A DNA stretch of 64,000 nucleotides from Prosopocoilus inquinatus (GCA_036172665.1 CM069876.1:42563001-42627000), one strand, 5' to 3'; shown: positions 33,575 through 45,949, numbered from the stretch's first letter. Notes: generated by a model from the sequence alone, not told the origin. A program made the numbers and translations.

Positions 33575-35647
33575 TCAGACCCACAAGACTTTCATAGTTA
33601 TTTTCTCGCTCGACGAAACAGTTTCTACGGGCGTGGAACTGGATTTTTTATGCGCCACAAGCGGTTTCTGCCACAATTTAAAATCGTTTCCACGACTCTG
33701 CTGTTCCGGTTTAAAACTATGCAGGGAGCTAAAGTCGCTGGGGTAGTCCGTGTGGAGCATGCTCCTCAACAACGCCTCTCTTGTTAGAGTCTCTTCGTTA
33801 GCGGTGGAGTTCACCAAAGGCAGGCCGACTTCTTGGAACGAGTTCATCGAGGAGAAACCGCTCTCGTCTTCAGCCGAGCCGACGCTGCTCACCGGCGGAG
33901 AACTCGATTTTTCCGGTTCGAATTTAAGGGTGGAAACCTTATTATCATCATCATCAACGACGACACTGGGTGGTATCGTCTCATCCAGTGCGGGATTACA
34001 ATTTTGATCTGCCTTAATCTGCAGGGAGAGTTTGCGGTTGAGGGCGGTGGAAATTCGCGCTTCCTTATCCGGCATCAGCAGTTTGGGGCTGAGGGAGAAC
34101 GACGTGATTCGCTGGGGCCTGTTTTCTTGGGGGAATTCTTTCGCCAGTTGCGAAAGGAACTCCAAGTCGTCCGGGACGTCGTTGGTGATGTGCGCCAGGT
34201 CCGGTTCTCTGGTGTTCAGCAAAGACTGGGCCGTCCTTAGTAAACGGAAGGCTTCTTGGGATAGCTTTTCGGGGGGGATTTCTTCTGATGGGGGTGAGTA
34301 CTTCTTGGTACGCCTCCTTAAACAAAACAAAGAACATTAAGAGTCGTAACCATTTCAAATCAGGACGTCTTAAAAATTGAATACAGGCAACTTAATCTAT
34401 TCGCGTGCATCACAACGTTGTTTATGATTTAAACCAATCCCTTTATGACTTTCCAAAATATCGCCTAATCCAAATTAACTCCCTCATTGGAACGACGGGC
34501 TTTAACGCCTTTCCTTTCTTCTACTTCTGCCTCTTCTTCTTCTTCTTCTGTCTCTTCTTCTTCTTCTGCCTCTTCTTCTTCTTCTGTCTCTTCTTCTTCT
34601 TCTGCCTCTTCTTCTTCTTCTGCCTCTTCTTCTTCTTCTGTCTCTTCTTCTTCTTCTGCCTCTTCTTCTTCTTCATTAGAAATCAGTCAGAATGCCAAGA
34701 TGTATCATTGCCCTTTTCGATTTAGATTTTCCAAAATGAGAATTTCCAATTCAAATTAACGCCCGCATTTGAAACGACAGGTATTAATGCCTTTCATTTC
34801 TTCTTCTTCATTAGAAACCATGCAGAAAGTCGAGAGGTATCATTTTCCAAAATAGGGATTTCCAATCCAAATTAACTCTCACGTTTGGAACGACAGGGCA
34901 GTAATGCCTCTCCTTTATTCTTCTTCATTATAAACCAATCGGAAAGCCAAGAGGTCTTATTTTCCTTTTCTATTTAGATTTTCCACAATAGGAATTTCAA
35001 ATTTAACACCTATATTTGGAATGGCATTTGCTTAATACCTCTCCCTTCTTCTTCATGAGAAACCAGTCCGAAAGCCAAGAGGTATCTTTTCTAAACCATT
35101 ACCTTTTCGACTTCGATTTTCCAAAATAGGAATATTTTCCATTGGCCCTAATGAAAGGGGTGCAAAATGATTTTACTTACCACATGCAGTCTTCATAGCT
35201 GCCGTGTTGAAAACTGCGATCCCCTTCTGAAGCAACCTCCACAGTGGATTCGTTTAAGGTCGCTGAAGTCATGTGGTATTCACTCCGAGAACGGTGAACA
35301 GGATGCTGCTGCTGCTGTTGATTGTTGAGCCTAGTTCCCAGGAGCTCCAAACTGCGCTGCGCCCTCTCCAAGAACGTCACCACCTGCTTCATGACCGCCC
35401 TGTACATCTCCCTGCTCGCTTCAGTCTGAAACGCAAGCGACCTTTACGCATTTTGATTTAAGGCGCAAGAGATACGAGATGGTACCTGTTTTAATTGCCA
35501 TTGCAACGTGTCGATTTGGGATTGGAAGACGATGTTCTCTATGGGTATGTTGGGCAAAGGCCTGTTGAAACACAAAGACCCTCGTCGGCTGTTTGTGGCA
35601 CTGTGGCAAGAAAAGCGACGGTTGTCTTCGCTGTGGCTATAATTTTC
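33575..35647 (-). CDS. Last three exons of a conserved coiled-coil/low-complexity protein, 5' end not found
   Basis: Exons are 35647-35486 (54 codons), 35425-35181 (81 codons plus 2 bases) and 34316-33575 (ending VLWV then TGA). Splice sites are strong: TTCTTTACAG|GAAAAT, CAG|GTACC, TTTCAG|ACTGAA, TGTG|GTAAGT and TTTAAG|GAGGCG. The joined frame gives an amphipathic helical stretch (PIENIVFQSQIDTLQWQLKQ, then TEASREMYRAVMKQVV and FLERAQRSLELLG), a polyQ patch, an acidic Ser-rich region and a motif DESGFSSMNSFQEVGLP. The composition and clean splicing say this is real; I do not recognise the family. The protein has no ATG in frame in the first visible exon, so more exons lie upstream, perhaps beyond the window. 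A long 3' UTR reaching towards 31.8 kb is possible (AATAAA complement near 31780). Confidence 0.8.
34428..35125. repeat. Intronic satellite (about 120-130 bp unit) with an embedded 18-bp CT microsatellite
   Basis: Units near 34428, 34675, 34809, 34926 and 35057 share AAACCA.TC..AAAG(C)CAAGAGGTAT, TTTCCAAAATAGGAATTTCC and ATTTGGAACGACAGG. In the first unit the TTCTTCTTCTTC core has expanded to about eight copies of TCTTCTTCTTCTG(C/T)C (34527-34676). It lies in the last intron of the coiled-coil gene. Confidence 0.9.
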
Positions 35648-37730
35648 CTGTAAAGAAGAAAAAATTTCATTCCTAACTCCAATTTCTTGCTTGTTTTAAT
35701 GCCGTGGTGGAAATGCAAGAAAATCCTGGGGGACAAACGTTTTTCCTCCACGGTTTGCAAAAGCTTTGCAGGGAATAACGACAACTTTCGTTAAAATCAC
35801 TTTCGCAATTTACTTTCAGCCTGCCTTGGAACGTGACCGCGCAAAAAGCACCGCAAAAACCGATCTCAAATGACAAGCGAATTCCTATTCGTATTCACCT
35901 CACAATCGGCGTTATACAACAGAAACCGGTGTTTCATTGATCCTCGACAGTTACCCGGTGACACATTTCAGTTGCATATTATTACCTTACTGGATGGATT
36001 ATGTAAACGAAAAAGTAATCTAATTGTTGCCTGATTGCAGATTATGTAAGTACTCTTTATATACACATAACTGCAGATCAACTTGGACCATGTAGTACCC
36101 ACCTACATACCATCGGTCTTTAATCAAGTAGGTAACTGTTCCGAGATTAAAAATGCAGAAGCACTTACTAAGGTAGGATATATTGTCGATCTCGAACGGT
36201 AAATGTGAAAGGTGGCGGTAATATTGGAATAATTGTTGTGGGCTTGATTACGTGGTACGATTTGCTAATGACACAGAATTTTTTGCTTTGGGAAAAAAAA
36301 ATTTGGCTGCCTCCAACCAAACAAATCGTTTGACGATAAGCACGTAGGATCCGAGAGAATTTTTACGACGGGACCTGCAACCACATAAAGCGGTCAACCT
36401 CTAAAGAACCTTGGCCTTTGACCATGAATACTCTCACATACGCAGGTAAGAAAGTAACTGCGTTTGCCATGCCAAAAATAACAATCCTTCTAGTTTTTTT
36501 TGAATTACATCATTTTTTTTAATCTCAAGAAAAGAATGCCGCTTCAAAACATAGCGAAACTGTTCTGCATTTTTTTAACTCCACTGTTACGGTTCAGAAA
36601 TGATCGTGCTTGATTTGTTAATGATAAGTTACACAATGCACGAAAACAATTTATGATACCTGGCATTGAAGAAAGTCGTTTGATTCAATTTTTATGATCG
36701 ATTATGACAGGCATTATTCGCTAGGATGAAGTTTGGATAATGAGCGAAGTGTGAGTGGTGCTGATCATGCGAGTGAATAAAGGCCATGTTTTTTTTTTAA
36801 AAACACTCTTAAAAATTTTAATTAATAAACAACGCACTTTTTATAGAAATCAAATGTACCTTCTTCAAAAATGCATTCTTCGTCCTGCGACAAGATCAAT
36901 AAAGCCTCGCTCTAGGCTGTTCTAATTTTACAAATCCACTTTTAGTCCTTGCTAAGCGTTCACCTGATTCCAGTAATTAGCCCGCGGGTATTTCTGTCTG
37001 TTCAAGAGACGACAATTCGCCGTGCCTATTTTAACACCTCGGAATATAGGACATTCTGCGAGCTGGAATCTGCGGTATGCGTCGTCGCGTTTCGGTAAGC
37101 AAGCAAAAGAACCATCGCGCAAAAACTAATCCTCTTTGCGAGAGAAGGCGAAACCTTTCAAGAGGTTTCGATTAATCCGATCTGATTGCAGAAAAAAAAG
37201 TTGACGGCTTCATTACGCTCTTGCAAAGTAATTTAAACCCAAGTTTTCCTCCACGTTCACTGGTCGCCAACAACTGCGACAAAGTATCAACAACAACAAA
37301 TTACACGATACTTCTGCAGATCAGTATAAACAATTCTTATTGGATAGAGGTGTCGTCTAATTGTTTGATGATATTCGGTCTTCGATCGCAGTCGTTTGCA
37401 ACTTGCGAACCCGAAGGAAAATTGGGTTTCAGCAAAAAAAGTGCATTCGTAGAAAGAGAAGGAGAAACGAAATTGGAACTGGATTTTCCTTAGACATTTA
37501 TTTTTTGATCATCCTGCATATATTTAAAACAGGAAGCCTTGCTTGCTTTAATTTCAGAACAGTTTTTCCATGCCAAACATTTTCTTAGAAGTATAAGTTG
37601 GGAAAGTGGACGAGGAAATAGCAAAGGCAATTAAAGAACAAAGAAGGCAATATGGTCGGGATTGATTGGTGAAAACAAAGTGATACGAATTTTAATTCAA
37701 GTTTCGAAATGAGAGAAAATAAATCAGCTC
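35648..37730. other. Region upstream of the coiled-coil gene exons
   Basis: Mostly unique sequence with moderate GC. A GTAAGT near 36165-36172 on the minus strand could be the donor of a leader exon, but nothing else supports it. Short ORFs are not convincing. Confidence 0.4.
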
Positions 37731-37734
37731 GTAA

Positions 37735-38570
37735 GCTCAAGAAGATGCCCGTTCGTGCTAACGAAAAGAATAAGCAAAAGTAGAAATGGTAGAAGGAGAA
37801 AAGCAGTAACGACCACTTCTCCACTTCTTGGGCCAAGAAATGGTTGCAAAATCATAAGCGAAAGGAATAAGCAAAGGTTGAAATTGTAGAAGAAGAAAAA
37901 CAACAACGAAGGTTAGCCCGAGAAATGGTTAAAACGAAATGGAAGCAAAAACAAAAACGAAAGGAATAAGCAAAGCTAAAAATAGTAAGAGAAGAAAAGC
38001 CACAACGAAGGAAATTGTAGAAGAAGAAAAGCAACAACGAAGGTTAGCCCGAGAAATGGTTAAAACGAAATGGAAGCAAAAACGAAAACGAAAGGAATAA
38101 GCAAAGCTAAAAATGGTAAGAGAAGAAAAGCCACAATGAAGGAAAGGTTGAAATTGTAGAAGAAGAAAAGCAACAACGAAGGTTAGCCCGAGAAATGGTT
38201 AAAACGAAATGGAAGCAAAAACGAAAACGAAAGGAATAAGCAAAGCTAAAAATGGTAAGAGAAGAAAAGCCACAATGAAGGAAAGGTTGAAATTGTAGAA
38301 GAAGAAAAGCAACAACGATGGTTAGCCCGAGAAATGGTTAAAACGAAATGGAAGCAAAAACGAAAACGAAAGGAATAAGCAAAGCTAAAAATAGTAAGAG
38401 AAGAAAAGCCACAACGAAGGAAATTGTAGAAGAAGAAAAGCAACAACGAAGGTTAACCCGAGAAATGGTTAAAACGAAATGGAAGCAAAAACAAAAACGA
38501 AAGGAATAAGCAAAGCTAAAAATGGTAAGAGAAGAAAAGCCACAACGAAGGTTAGCCTAAAAGATGCCCA
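37735..38570. repeat. Purine-rich tandem array, 130-139 bp unit, about 6 copies
   Basis: Units share AAGCAACAACGAAGGTTAGC, CGAGAAATGGTTAAAACGAA and GAATAAGCAAAGCTAAAAAT. The repeat points GGTTAGCCCGAG lie near 37913, 38043, 38182, 38321 and 38451. Periods alternate 130 and 139, so there is a 9-bp indel class. Confidence 0.92.
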
Positions 38571-40049
38571 GGACGAATTGGTTGGAAAAAGTAAAGAATG
38601 CCAGAAACCCGATGCAATGATCTGACAAAAAGTAATAGGAGATAAAACCAAACTAAAAAAAAATTACAACTCTAACTAATCCATCCTCATCCTGAAAGTG
38701 AAATCCAGAGAACTTAACGGAGAAGAGAGAGTGTGTGATTGAACCAGTACATAAACAAGAATGGAAAAAGAAGGAAAGCGAAAGAAAAAGAATACGGAAT
38801 GAAAAAACCGTGTAAAGACAAAATGGTTTCCAGTATCAAAAGGAAGAAGGGCAAGATTCAGATTGAAATAATTGCAAGAATGAAAGAATACCCGGGGAAG
38901 GCGGTTTCTAAGGGCCGACCTAGGATGTTAGGGCACGGAATGGACAAGCCAAGAAGAATCCTTTTTCCAATTGGAAGGAAAGGATTGGAGATCGAAATAG
39001 TCAAAAAAGGTAAAGAATTCTCCTGAGAGAGTGGTTATCAGATTAGACTTAAGGTAGTAACAAGCAGAAGGAAATGGAAAGAGCTCATCACAGACCATCT
39101 TGAATCTCCTTTCCTGGATGTGCTTCTTTTCCAATCCGATTCGAAGGACCAAAAGTTTTCAATGAACTGTACTGAAGTTCTCGTTGGATGTTGCTAATGG
39201 GTGTTGATCGGCTTGTTCCTGATGAATTCTTGCCCAGTCAAAAAAATAATAACACTGTATTAAAATCTATTGATCGAATGAAAACTAAGCGTAAGATTTT
39301 GTTTCTATAGACAGCGTTAATGAGACACGTATTTAAACTCAAAGCAAAAGTAATGTTACTTTCTTGTCCTTACGAATTCAGTACGTGTCTCTCGAACTTT
39401 CTCTCTGAACTTGCGCTTTCGGTGCATCACTGAATTATTAATGACCAAAAAATCGTTCTGGACGACCAAAATTCCAGAGTCCTTCATTCCTTTTCGAATT
39501 TTTTTATCGATTGGTCACGGATTTTTGCACAGGAATTACTTCTCGGTAGCGAAAAAAAAACTGTTTCAGAGAAATCATCTCGTTCAAGGCTTTTGTCCAG
39601 CACAATGGGCGAGAGGAGTTCGTTTAATTGGACGGGTCTTGCTCAACGTTTCCACGTTTATTCGCCGCATTAATCAAATCAAACTGCTAGATAACGGGGA
39701 TCGCTCGCAAGGATTTCAGGCCAAATAATTGTGAGCTAGGAGCAAAGCGATTGTGAACGGTTACGTCAGGTTGAGTAATTCAACCATTTCCATGTTAGAG
39801 ATGCTGAAATATGCGGAGAACGCCGCGCCTTTCTACTACAGGTGGAATAAGTTATGTAAGTGGGTGAGATGAGAGAGAGAGAGAGAGGCTCACGAGAACA
39901 TTCGAAGTTTAAAAATAAAATGTCTGGATGCGTTTTATTTTGTTCTTCTTCCGGTTAATTAATATTTCGTGTCTGACAATCTGAAATTTGATTGCTGAGA
40001 GGGTTCGCAGACTTCCGTGTGCGTGTCTGCGGTGTATCCTGTTGAGTGC

Positions 40050-40925
40050 TGTTGGATACAAATGGATAAGTAATTGAATTACAATAATCTTTTCTGTCAT
40101 TCTCTTCTGGTATTCCATAAGAACATTTTTCGCCGACGATGTTTTGTTCCTGCTTCGAAAAAAAACTGCCTATCCAAGGGGATTGATTGGTCCGCAAAGG
40201 CATGCGACTTGCATGTGTGGCCCTTGTCCAATCAAGTGTCCAATCAAGTATTTCCATAGCGAGGATTATAGTAGATCAACTTCTTATCTTAGAACTTTTA
40301 AGTTACAACTTGAAGGGTAAGACCAATTACACCCAATCCAAAAAAACTACTACAGACTCGAACTCCAAATAATTTGGCCTTGTTGGACTTCCCCCCAAAG
40401 CAGAAATTAGCCTTGCAGTGAAGAAAAGACTGCTCCTGCATTCACGTCCGATTGCAAGGGCTTGTACTAGACTCTGATTGATCAAAAAGGGGATGCCTGT
40501 TGGCCAACCCAATCAAGTTATTTCATACTGAGTGTGGGTGGATTCCACTGAACCCATTTCTCACCTTAGATCTTTTAAGTTAAAAAGGTAAGACCAATTA
40601 CATCGAATTCTATAAGACTTCTAAAGACACGAATTTCAAACCAGCGATGGACTTCCCTCCTAGAGAAAAGAAAATTGGTATTTTAATAAATTTCACATCG
40701 GATTGCGACGGCTTATATTATACTTTGACTGGTCAGAAGAGAGATGGCTGTTGGCCAAGCCAAGCAAGTTATTTCATAGTGATTGTGGCTAGATTCCAAT
40801 GAACCCCCGTTTCTGACCTTAGATCTTAACTGAAAGGGTAAGACCAATTAGACCCAATTTTACGAGTCTCGAACTTCAACCAGAGCTGGACTTCCTTCTT
40901 CGAGAAAAGAAAAATTGGTATTTTA
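40050..40925. repeat. Tandem array of about 250-270 bp, three copies
   Basis: GGTAAGACCAATTA occurs near 40316, 40588 and 40836. Each is preceded by CCTTAGATCTT and followed by TGGACTTCC..GAAAAGA. Confidence 0.85.
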
Positions 40926-41079
40926 ATCAACTTTAATTCTATTTAAATTAATTACGAGTGTAACTGATACACTTGTTTTATAGTGAAAACATGTTAAGTC
41001 AAGCGTGCAACTAATTGCAAGCAAAAGTGACAATTAAGACAACACGTTGATTTGCTCTTAACATAATTCAATCGCCTGT

Positions 41080-41180
41080 ACGCATTATTGCTTATTACCA
41101 ACGGCTTCGAATACTAATAGAATCATTTACGTATGCAAATACGAGCAGATTTTATGCCACGTCGGGCGTGTAATTGGGGC
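41080..41180. promoter_or_regulatory. Candidate regulatory stretch with an octamer-like site
   Basis: TATGCAAAT at 41132-41140 matches the POU octamer ATGCAAAT. It sits in non-repetitive sequence between two satellites. One motif match is weak evidence. Confidence 0.2.
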
Positions 41181-42249
41181 CTTTTAAAATCCCCCCGTTT
41201 TTTTTTGTTTTCTTTTTATTATTGATATTATATCTCTGTGAATTATAAATTGCGCCAATTAGCTTGCGCTGGCTAATTTGCGTTTCCTGTTTCATTTATC
41301 TCCGACGGAGGCGCGAGGAAAAATTTGCAAAAATTATCTGGAGCAGTTTTGTTTTAACGTCGATTTCTAATTTGTATTTTGCACCAGTTAGATTTCTCGA
41401 GTTCTCGAGTTTACGACCGTTTTCTTTTGAGAGAACCTTTTTATCGGCAATTAATAATATCCTTTGGTCCGTTTCGCTTCATAATCCGCAAGCTTGCTTC
41501 TCGTGTAACATTCAAATTAGGCTATTCATCAAGTTGGTGTAACGGGAAATAATATTTTCGTTTATATCTGCATAAATTAAAATAAAATAAAATAAAACGA
41601 AATTAAGAAGATAAGAAAACTTGCATGAAAGGTCGTGGAGCTTAGTCGCTGGAACGTTTGGGGATTGAGTACACCCTGTATAGCTCCTCGGCTATTAATT
41701 TTTAGGTACGCTTTATATTAATAAGTAAGTAAATGTCTGTTTAAAGATTAAAAAGAAAAAGTTTTAGTTTTTCTTATTAATGACTGATTATCGTATAATA
41801 CAATCTGGCCTATAAAAGGTAGAAGAAATTTCGCACCGGCCGAGGAGCATGAAACCGTGCGTCATGTTGTCTCGTTATACTTTCATTTCCTTTTTAAATA
41901 AAGGTTAATTACAAAGAAGAAGAATTGATTACATAGAAATATGCAAAATCATCAGGGCCGTACTTAATCACATTTAATCGCCATGTAAATCTAATTTTAT
42001 TATTATTGTTGTGCATTGACTTAAAGCTTGTGGTCAAGACAGTATTCTGTTCTACTTTTTTTTTAATTTTACAAATAATTTTGATACAAATTTTATTTAT
42101 TTTTTTTTTGTTAAGAGGTGACGCAAAGGCAGAATAAAATAAAGGCAAAGGCAGAACCAAAAGTTGTTTGTGATGACGTCAACGTAAAATCGTGTTGTTA
42201 TTTGTAAATTTTGGAATGACTAGCGTTCTTTTTTGTCGAAAGATGGCGC

Positions 42250-42930
42250 GCTCTATACACCTAATCTCATCTCAGCTTGATTTTAAATTTAGTTATTGCG
42301 AAGTTAGAGGACAGAAGTTAATATGTACTATGAAAATTAATTTTGAGAAATTATAATTTGTTATAAAAATAAATTCGATATCCTTCTACTTAAAACTAGA
42401 CCGAAGACACTTTCGTTTTTGGTCGTGAGATGACGCTCATCTTGATTTTTGATTTTCAAATAATTAATTTTGAAATTAAAAAAAATCGCGAAGGTAGACG
42501 GGAGAGTTCTGTTGAGAACGTCAACGCGAAGATGGAGTGTCCTGGAAAGAAATTCAATTAAAATTGTTCTCCCTTTTGGTCGAGAGATGGTGCTTCGAAT
42601 AGAGATGACGTTCATCTTGATTATAGAGTTTCAAATAATTAATTTTGAAATTAAAAACATCGCGGAGATAGACGGCAGAGTTCTGTTGAAAACGTCAACG
42701 AGAAGATGAAGTGTCCTGGAAAGAAATTCGATTAAAATTGTTCTCCCTTTTGATCGAGAGGTGGTGCTTCGAATAAGCCCTCTCCTTAATTCTATTCAGA
42801 GATTCAAATCATTGCAAAGTTAAAAGGCGGGGATTTTGTTGAGAATGTCAGGCGTGAAGATGAAATGTAGTTAGAGAAAGAGCTCGATTATTTTTTTTAC
42901 TTTTGGGACAACAGATGGCGCTCTGAGTAG
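42250..42930. repeat. Tandem array of about 190 bp, 3-4 copies
   Basis: Repeated blocks are GAGTTCTGTTGA(G/A)AACGTCAACG, AGTGTCCTGGAAAGAAATTC and GATGACG(T/C)TCATCTTGATT. Copies at about 42300, 42490, 42670 and 42830 are progressively diverged. Confidence 0.85.
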
Positions 42931-43039
42931 ACTCACGTCTGTAGATTTTATATTCGAATGAGAAGAATACGTTTGTAACTTCCAATTTTGTGTTCAAATC
43001 GAACAATTTTGTTTTTATACAGGGTGATTACATTCTGCA

Positions 43040-44260
43040 AGTAAATTGAAAGAAAACAAAATTGTAAAAAAAACCGTGCACAGAGTTTTAGATCGACTTT
43101 TTTTGTATTTCTTATGTTCTCCTCGTCGGTCATCTTTTATTCTTGTTTCTGGTTCGCCTTTTATTTCATCCTTTCGCTTTTCTAAAAACAACTTTCCGTT
43201 TTCTATTTCCCTGGTCGTCTTCTTTCGTTTTCTTAAAATCTTTTGTTTTCCATAACAATTCATTATTATGGATTTGCTGCTTTCTTTCTTTAGGATACCG
43301 TTTGTTCAAAACGAAACGTCTTTCTTTTATTTTTTTTAATCGATCATCTTTTATTTGTCATTTTATTAAGACCGATCTTTTATTTCTCCTTTTACTGTAC
43401 CCTTTTCTCTTCGTTTTTCTTTTAATTTTCCTTGTTTTGATAACAAACGATTATTGTTGGTTTTCTCCTCTTCTCTAAAATATCGGCCGTTCTAACCGAT
43501 CTTCTTTTGTTTATCATTTTGACGGCCATCATCTTTTTTATTTCTTTTTTTTTCTTTTCGTTTCTTTTTTTCTTTATATTATTTGTTTCCAATAAGAATC
43601 GATTATTGTTGGTTTTCGCCCCCCCCCCCTCTTTCCCTCTCTCTCCAAAATACCGTTTGTTCGTAACAGAACGCCTTTTCCTTTTCTTTTTTTCAATCGA
43701 TCTTCTTTTGTTTATCGTTCTGTTAAGATCAACAAGCCTTCATCTTTTTCATTTCTCTTTTTCGTTCTCTTCTCTTTTCATTTATTAATTCTTTTAATTT
43801 TTTGTTTCCGACAACAATCCATTATTGTTGGTTTTCTTCCCTTTCCTTCCTTGCTTTTTCCTTTTCTTGTTCAGTCAATATTCTTTTGTTTAACATTTTC
43901 GATCAACAAGCCATCATATTTTATTTCTCTTTTCATTGTCCTCTCTCTTTAAGTTTTATTAATTTTTTTTTTTTTGTTTCCTACAGGAATCGATTTTTGT
44001 TGCTTTTCTTCCCTTATCTAAGATACAGCTTGTTTCTCCTTCTCTTTTTAATCGATTTTCTTTTGTTTATCATTTCGTTAAGATCGATCGGCCATCGCCT
44101 TCAATTTCGATTTTTCTTTTCTTTTAATTTTTTGTTTACTGTAACAATTGATTGTTGTTGGTTTCCTTCTCTTCATTAAAATACCGTTCGTCCAGAACAG
44201 AACGCCTTTTCCTTTTCTTTTTTTAATCGATCTTCTTTCGTTCATCATGGAGGAAGACCT
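43040..44260. repeat. Pyrimidine-rich tandem array, about 200-bp unit, 5-6 copies
   Basis: Repeated words include ATTATTGTTGGTTTTC, TTTTTAATCGATCTTCTTTT, TTTATCATTTTGTTAAGATC and AATACCGTTTGTTC. The plus strand is almost pure C/T. Long F/L/S-rich plus-strand frames here are not genes. Confidence 0.88.
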
Positions 44261-44428
44261 TCTTTTCTTCTAAGGGGTCGATGATGTTTAAAAAAGGTTG
44301 CTGCCTCTCAAAAAGGAGAAATTAAAGAAAAAGCACTTGGTATTTGATATCCCAATTAAAAAATCCATTGATTAGTATTAATTAAGGGATCCACCACCTG
44401 TTCTAAATTTAAACTTTCGAATATCGAA

Positions 44429-44570
44429 GTCACATTAGCTTAGATGGTAAAAGGAAGCGGCATGTAACCGATCTGTCCCCGGTTCGATTCCCAGATGTGA
44501 CAGAATTTTTCTGTCCTCCTGTTAGTGGTTATTTCCTTAATTAATTTAAATAAACCAACAATATCCTTCC
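44429..44570 (+). mobile_element. tRNA-derived SINE with 73-nt tRNA-like head
   Basis: 44429-44501 has a perfect 7-bp acceptor stem (GTCACAT/ATGTGAC), an A-box-like TAGCTTAGATGG and an exact B box GGTTCGATTCC. The T and anticodon stems carry mismatches, and the A at loop position 33 is wrong, so it is not a functional tRNA; the anticodon would read TGT. The following CAGAATTTTTCTGTCCTCCT recurs at 30841-30900, which shows a mobile family. Confidence 0.8.
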
Positions 44571-44884
44571 CTTTAATTTGTCCATTGATTATTATTTTGT
44601 TATAATCAACATACTGTTAATTTTTTAAATAAAATTACATAGTACTGTATTACAATATAAAACCATGTAAGGTTTTAGCTACGTTTATTTAAATCATACT
44701 CATCTAATAGAGTTAGGAAACAACTAGTTTATTTAAGTCCGATTTTTTCACATTCGGATAAATTTATCTGCCCTAGGAATTCATTGTCGTTACAATGGTT
44801 TCCAGAGATATTACCTGGTTGTTAAATTTATCAGGAGGTGAAGAAATCGGGCCTTAAACAGTTAATTACCTGCCGGAGCAACAG

Positions 44885-45060
44885 TAAATAATGGTGTCCC
44901 GCAAGGCTCCGCATTCAGACCTCTGCTATTCATGATTTACATTTACATCTGTGATTTATCCAACTGTTGAATATGTGAATATTGATTATTTATTTTTTGC
45001 CAATGATACTACTGCCATCTGTATTAACAATTGTTGCAACTAGAACAGACTCTTGTAGAT
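44885..45060 (+). pseudogene. Dead LINE reverse transcriptase fragment
   Basis: The plus strand reads NGVPQGSAFRPLLFMIYIYICDLS, so two RT palm blocks (GVPQGS..PLLF..IYI.DL) are clear. Further on, TTTTTTGCCAATGATACTAC reads FFANDTT, the FADDTT catalytic block with the second-last Asp replaced by Asn. Stops and frame breaks lie between. A Jockey/CR1/I-like LINE is likely; it is inactive. Confidence 0.8.
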
Positions 45061-45949
45061 GTGCTGTACACAGTTTCAGTTGTTGAGTTTCCTACTAAAA
45101 AGAACTTTACTTAAACACTGTGAAATTTTAAAATATTTTTGTTTTCTCTCTGTTTCCTATTAACAGTAAAGTTATTTTTAATTATAATAAGTAGAAAGTT
45201 TTTTTAATCTCAAACCGGACAGAAAAATGAAGGGAAACACACTCAACGTTTCGCTATAAATTTACAGCTTCGTCATCTATTTTCATCGGACAAGAACAAA
45301 CTTCAATTTAATTATAATATAATTATAATTATATAATATAATATATAATTATACCCTACTCTTTAATAGTTCAGAGTAATTATAATCAGTTCATAATCAT
45401 AGTTCAGAGTAATTATAATCATTAAATCATCAATGAAATTTGCCGCTGCGATGGATTTTATGAATGAAATTCATTCTTAATCGCCTCCAATATCGTTAAA
45501 CGTGATTATTCTCAACTGTGAATAAACGGACTTTAATCAATATATCGGGGTTTTAATACTGCTTAACTAATAACAGACGTAATCGCAAATCCTCCACGAC
45601 ATGTAAGCAACTTATTTAATAATAATATATTGTTGTCACATTGCGATAGAAGAAAAGCAATAATTATGCCTTGAGTTTTCCGGCGATTTATTACACGGTT
45701 GCGTTTCTTGATGGCCTTTAACACGAACACCTCCTTACGAACTAACTGATTGGTCGTTATTTATGTAGTCATTTTGTATTCCTTATATATAGTAAAATTT
45801 ATTTATTTATTTTTTTGTTAATAACGATATCGACCTGCATCGACCGATTTCCTTTGAAATCAGGACGACAAAAACCTTTGCGTCCATGACATTATTTTTG
45901 TACGTACAAGTTTTTGAAACTTCTTTAACAATATGAGTTGGCTGATTAC

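Noticed and set aside
33750..34340. Plus-strand ORFs of up to 135 codons opposite the coiled-coil gene
   Set aside because: They are antisense shadows of the long last exon, which has good splice joins and conserved-looking motifs on the minus strand.
34405..34725. Plus-strand ORFs of Ser or Phe/Cys repeats
   Set aside because: They are translations of the 18-bp CT microsatellite inside an intron of the minus-strand gene.
37724..38651. Repeated minus-strand ORFs starting MLLFFFYNF
   Set aside because: These are simply the complement of the 130-139 bp purine-rich array.
43143..44179. Several plus-strand ORFs of 90-125 codons, F/L/S rich
   Set aside because: All are in the pyrimidine-rich tandem array and repeat with its unit. 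Not membrane proteins.
44429..44501. Functional tRNA gene
   Set aside because: The acceptor stem and B box are good, but the T stem and anticodon stem have mismatches and the loop lacks T33. The sequence continues into a repeated SINE tail.
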